This document shows, one piece after another, positions 61,651-64,000 of a stretch of 64,000 bases of DNA. The notes below the pieces were generated by a model, which saw only the letters and a program-made list of their open reading frames with translations, was not told where the DNA came from and did no database searches. The position numbers and the translations under genes are program-made. The first letter of the stretch is position 1. Every line of letters starts with the position of its first letter. Origin of the DNA: Ornithobacterium rhinotracheale (lineage in GTDB: Bacteria > Bacteroidota > Bacteroidia > Flavobacteriales > Weeksellaceae); the NCBI RefSeq assembly GCF_022832975.1, contig NZ_CP094846.1:124001-188000 (forward strand), in the 5' to 3' direction.

Positions 61651-61658
61651 TATATTTG
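61651..61658 (+). promoter_or_regulatory. -7 promoter element of the HD-domain gene
   Basis: TATATTTG fits TAnnTTTG, about 28 bases before the TTG start at 61687, in the 43-base region shared with porX. Confidence 0.5.
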
Positions 61659-61686
61659 TATTTTAAAATAATAAAAATCATTTTTT

Positions 61687-62925
61687 TTGAAAAAAAGTAA
61701 TAAACTTAAAATTTTCAACGACCCAATTTATGGATTTATCTCCATTCCGTATGAAATTATTTTCGACCTCATAGAGCATAAATGCTTTCAGCGCCTGCGC
61801 CGTATCAAGCAAACGGGGCTTAGCTACTTTGTGTACCCCGGCTGCAATCACACCCGTTTTCTGCACGCTATGGGCTGCCTGCAACTTATGCAGCGCGCCA
61901 TTGAAACTTTAAGGATTAAAAATGTAAAGATAAGCCAAGAAGAGGAAAAAGCAGTATACATTGCCATACTTTTGCACGATGTGGGGCACGGGCCATTCTC
62001 GCACGCACTGGAATCCACCATTGTAGACGGGGTGCACCACGAGGACATCTCACTGATTCTGATGCAGAAACTTAACCAAGAATTTGCAGGCGAATTGGAT
62101 TTAGCCATACAGATATTTAAAAAAGAATATCCACGGAAATTTTTGTCTCAGCTCATCGCCAGTCAGCTCGATATCGACCGATTGGATTATTTAAAGCGAG
62201 ACAGCTTCTTCTCGGGCGTGGAGGAGGGGAACATTAATTCAAACCGAATCATCTCTATGATGAATGTTTACAACGATGAATTGGTAATTGATACCAAAGG
62301 AATTTATTCGGTAGAGAAATTCTTGATTTCCAGAATGTTTATGTACTGGCAAGTGTATCTGCACAAAACATCTTTGGCGGCAGAAACATACTTAATTCAA
62401 GCATTGCGCCGAGCCAAAGAATTGACTCACCAAGGCGAAAAATTGCCGTGTAGCGCGGGTGTCAATTACTTTTTAAACAGAAAAAAATCATCTGTCTTTA
62501 CGGAGGAAGATTTAGCCCAATTCACTAAACTCGATGATACCGACATTATGGCATCGCTCAAATTGTGGCAGCAGCATCCCGATTTGATTTTAAAAACGCT
62601 TTCAACTTCAATCGTAGAACGCCGCTTGCCCAAAGCCGTCATCCGAAACGAAAAAATATCGGACGATGAAATTGCGCGTCGCCGTGAGAAATGCAACGAG
62701 CTGATGGGAATAGATTGTGCCGATTATTTTGTGCATGCCACCCAAATGAAAGTGACGCCCTATGATGCCGAAAAACACCCTATTTTGTTGTACAATAAAA
62801 ATGGGAGCTGTGTGGATATTGCAAGGTCTGAAAAGCAAATTTTGACCAAGCCACTTTACGACAAAACAGAGAAATACCACCTCTGCTACTGGAATGTGGA
62901 TAAGTTTAAAAAATTGATGAGGTAA
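61687..62925 (+). CDS. HD-domain phosphohydrolase (dGTPase-like)
   Basis: 412 residues. Starts at TTG 61687 (no ATG precedes the conserved KIFNDPIYGFISIPYEIIFDLIEH). HD motif: HTRFLHAMG (His55, His60) and LLHDVGHGPFSHALE (His97, Asp98), with LIASQLDIDRLDYLKRDSFFSGV further on. The family hydrolyses dNTPs or related nucleotides in the cytoplasm and some members influence phage resistance. Divergent from porX. Confidence 0.88.
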   Translation: MKKSNKLKIFNDPIYGFISIPYEIIFDLIEHKCFQRLRRIKQTGLSYFVYPGCNHTRFLHAMGCLQLMQRAIETLRIKNVKISQEEEKAVYIAILLHDVGHGPFSHALESTIVDGVHHEDISLILMQKLNQEFAGELDLAIQIFKKEYPRKFLSQLIASQLDIDRLDYLKRDSFFSGVEEGNINSNRIISMMNVYNDELVIDTKGIYSVEKFLISRMFMYWQVYLHKTSLAAETYLIQALRRAKELTHQGEKLPCSAGVNYFLNRKKSSVFTEEDLAQFTKLDDTDIMASLKLWQQHPDLILKTLSTSIVERRLPKAVIRNEKISDDEIARRREKCNELMGIDCADYFVHATQMKVTPYDAEKHPILLYNKNGSCVDIARSEKQILTKPLYDKTEKYHLCYWNVDKFKKLMR

Positions 62926-62936
62926 AATATTTAAAA

Positions 62937-63878
62937 TTAAAGATTTAAGTATTTTTCTAAAACCTTTAAATTACAATAATCTTCGGTTTTTTTATTCCAA
63001 AATTGTTCGCAATGGGCGTGGGCATTTTCGATGATTTTTTGGCACACTTCGGGATGATTGATGTAATAATTTAATTGCTCTTCGAGATCGGAATAGTCTT
63101 TTTTGATTTCGATGTAGTGCTCGCCCCCTTTCAGCGTTCCTTCCATAAACCAAGTCTCGTAAGTAGGCTCGGGCATCACGGCAATGGAATTAGAAGACAT
63201 CACCCACTTTAAGTTGGAAGCAACATCATTGCCCTCCAGACATAAAATAAATTTATTAATCAAATGTTTTCCTATAGAGATTTTAGGCTTTATCCATTCT
63301 TGTTCTCCATATTCGTATTTATTCACTTGACCTAAATCACACAGAGGATTTCCATAATGTTTCTCAAAAAAATCATATCTATGTTTTTGAAAAACCCCAC
63401 AACGAGAAATCAATATATTTCTTTTATTGGCAAAAGGAATATCTTTTTTTACCCATCGGAAATGTCTCTGTTTATCCAAATTTATCAATACACTATTGGC
63501 GTTATCTCCATGAATCGGGCGGCTTTTGACAATGGAAGGAACATCTGGAACATCAATCACATCTCCAAAAACATAATTTAAATCTAAATTTTGATCAAAA
63601 AAGCGGGCGTATTCATATAAATCAAAATAATAAGCTTTTGGATTTTTTACTTTTTTTAAATCTTTGATTTTATTTGAATTAGCTGTATTTTGAGAAATAG
63701 AAGTTTGGCAATAATAGTCTATCCTTTCACGGCATTTTGCAATTTGCTCATGGGTGAGTGATTTTTCAATAGTAGTAACAATGTTTTTATACTTTTTGAA
63801 AGTAGGCAAAAAAACATTTTTATATCCTTTTAGGTATAAATTAATTTTTAGTTTTTTCTGAATTTTGATTTCTCCCAT
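62937..63878 (-). CDS. Glycosyltransferase family 90 (CAP10-like)
   Basis: 313 residues from the ATG at 63878. The C-terminal block KFILCLEGNDVASNLKWVMSSNSIAVMPEPTYETWFMEGTLKGGEHYIEI is characteristic of GT90, which includes LPS-core glycosyltransferases in bacteria and CAP10/POGLUT enzymes in eukaryotes. The middle SRPIHGDNANSVLINLDKQRHFRW supports it. Probably adds a sugar to the LPS core. ATG 63917 lies within the promoter elements, so the shorter start is preferred. Confidence 0.82.
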   Translation of the reverse strand: MGEIKIQKKLKINLYLKGYKNVFLPTFKKYKNIVTTIEKSLTHEQIAKCRERIDYYCQTSISQNTANSNKIKDLKKVKNPKAYYFDLYEYARFFDQNLDLNYVFGDVIDVPDVPSIVKSRPIHGDNANSVLINLDKQRHFRWVKKDIPFANKRNILISRCGVFQKHRYDFFEKHYGNPLCDLGQVNKYEYGEQEWIKPKISIGKHLINKFILCLEGNDVASNLKWVMSSNSIAVMPEPTYETWFMEGTLKGGEHYIEIKKDYSDLEEQLNYYINHPEVCQKIIENAHAHCEQFWNKKTEDYCNLKVLEKYLNL

Positions 63879-63897
63879 ACAGCTTTTAGAATATTTA

Positions 63898-63913
63898 CAA
63901 AAATACAAAAATA
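63898..63913 (-). promoter_or_regulatory. Tandem -7 promoter elements of the GT90 gene
   Basis: Two adjacent minus-strand TATTTTTG motifs (63898-63905 and 63906-63913). The nearer is about 20 bases before the ATG at 63878. They overlap the start of the longest frame. Confidence 0.5.
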
Positions 63914-64000
63914 TCAATAAGTCTAAGGGGCGAAAAAATGGTTAAAAAATGATTTTTTCCCAAAAATAAACGAATTGCAACTAAATTTTGAGATAAGTAT

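Noticed and set aside
1-64000. CRISPR arrays, tRNA or rRNA genes, insertion sequences, prophage
   Set aside because: Read for regularly spaced repeats, tRNA-like TTCGA arms, transposase motifs and phage genes; none was convincing.

Overview
The window comes from an AT-rich member of the Bacteroidota, most likely a flavobacterium (class Flavobacteriia, Weeksellaceae-like). The evidence is PorX, the response regulator of type IX secretion; a TonB-dependent receptor with a carboxypeptidase-like N-terminal domain; a fused acyltransferase/GNAT aminolipid synthase; an Nfu protein with two N-terminal scaffold domains; and many promoters of the Bacteroidota type (TAnnTTTG at -7, sometimes TTTG at -33). 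Genus cannot be fixed from the sequence alone. No tRNA, rRNA, insertion sequence, prophage or CRISPR array was seen.

Layout, left to right. 1-1.5 kb: the cysS 3' end and an LD-carboxypeptidase. 1.7-4.06 kb: a very AT-rich two-gene island, a Panacea (SocA-like antitoxin) domain protein overlapping a 610-residue protein with C-terminal membrane helices; this is the best candidate for an undescribed system. 4.1-10.2 kb: yraN, a PhoB/PhoR-type two-component pair, and a divergent TonB receptor with a beta-helix lipoprotein. 10.3-20.3 kb (all minus): rnhA-ribH-TPR, a glycan cluster (deacetylase and three glycosyltransferases), a NagX-like acyltransferase and leuS. 20.4-26.1 kb (plus): an array of six small exported proteins with nearly identical 5' ends (MKNLFL family), a membrane protein, a DUF4488-like protein and maf. 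26.1-43.3 kb (mostly minus): aminolipid synthase, lysC, gamma-carbonic anhydrase-like protein, nfu (plus), OmpA and lipocalin lipoproteins, methyltransferase, mnmG, patatin/Omp85 protein, ybeY, a Trk/Ktr potassium set, trmN6 and rpiB.

43.3-43.9 kb is an AT-rich intergenic region with DnaA-box matches, located where gene orientation switches from mainly leftward to uniformly rightward. Two parS-like palindromes lie 9-11 kb to its left, one upstream of mnmG and one over the start codon of the methyltransferase gene. Together these suggest that the window spans the chromosome origin. 43.9-49.9 kb (all plus): rarA, two DUF4488-like proteins, MlaE/MlaF lipid transport, a SprT-like protein, manC and a lysine-rich small protein. 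50-63.9 kb is mixed: RNase R, DUF389, an XRE regulator, a PEGA lipoprotein, an esterase, pdxJ, DUF456, a PfkB kinase, hemW, murI, porX, an HD phosphohydrolase and a GT90 glycosyltransferase.

Much of the content is envelope biology: surface glycans, aminolipids, OmpA, Mla transport and T9SS control. Several starts were moved downstream of the longest reading frame because a terminator hairpin or a -7 promoter element overlaps the longer version.
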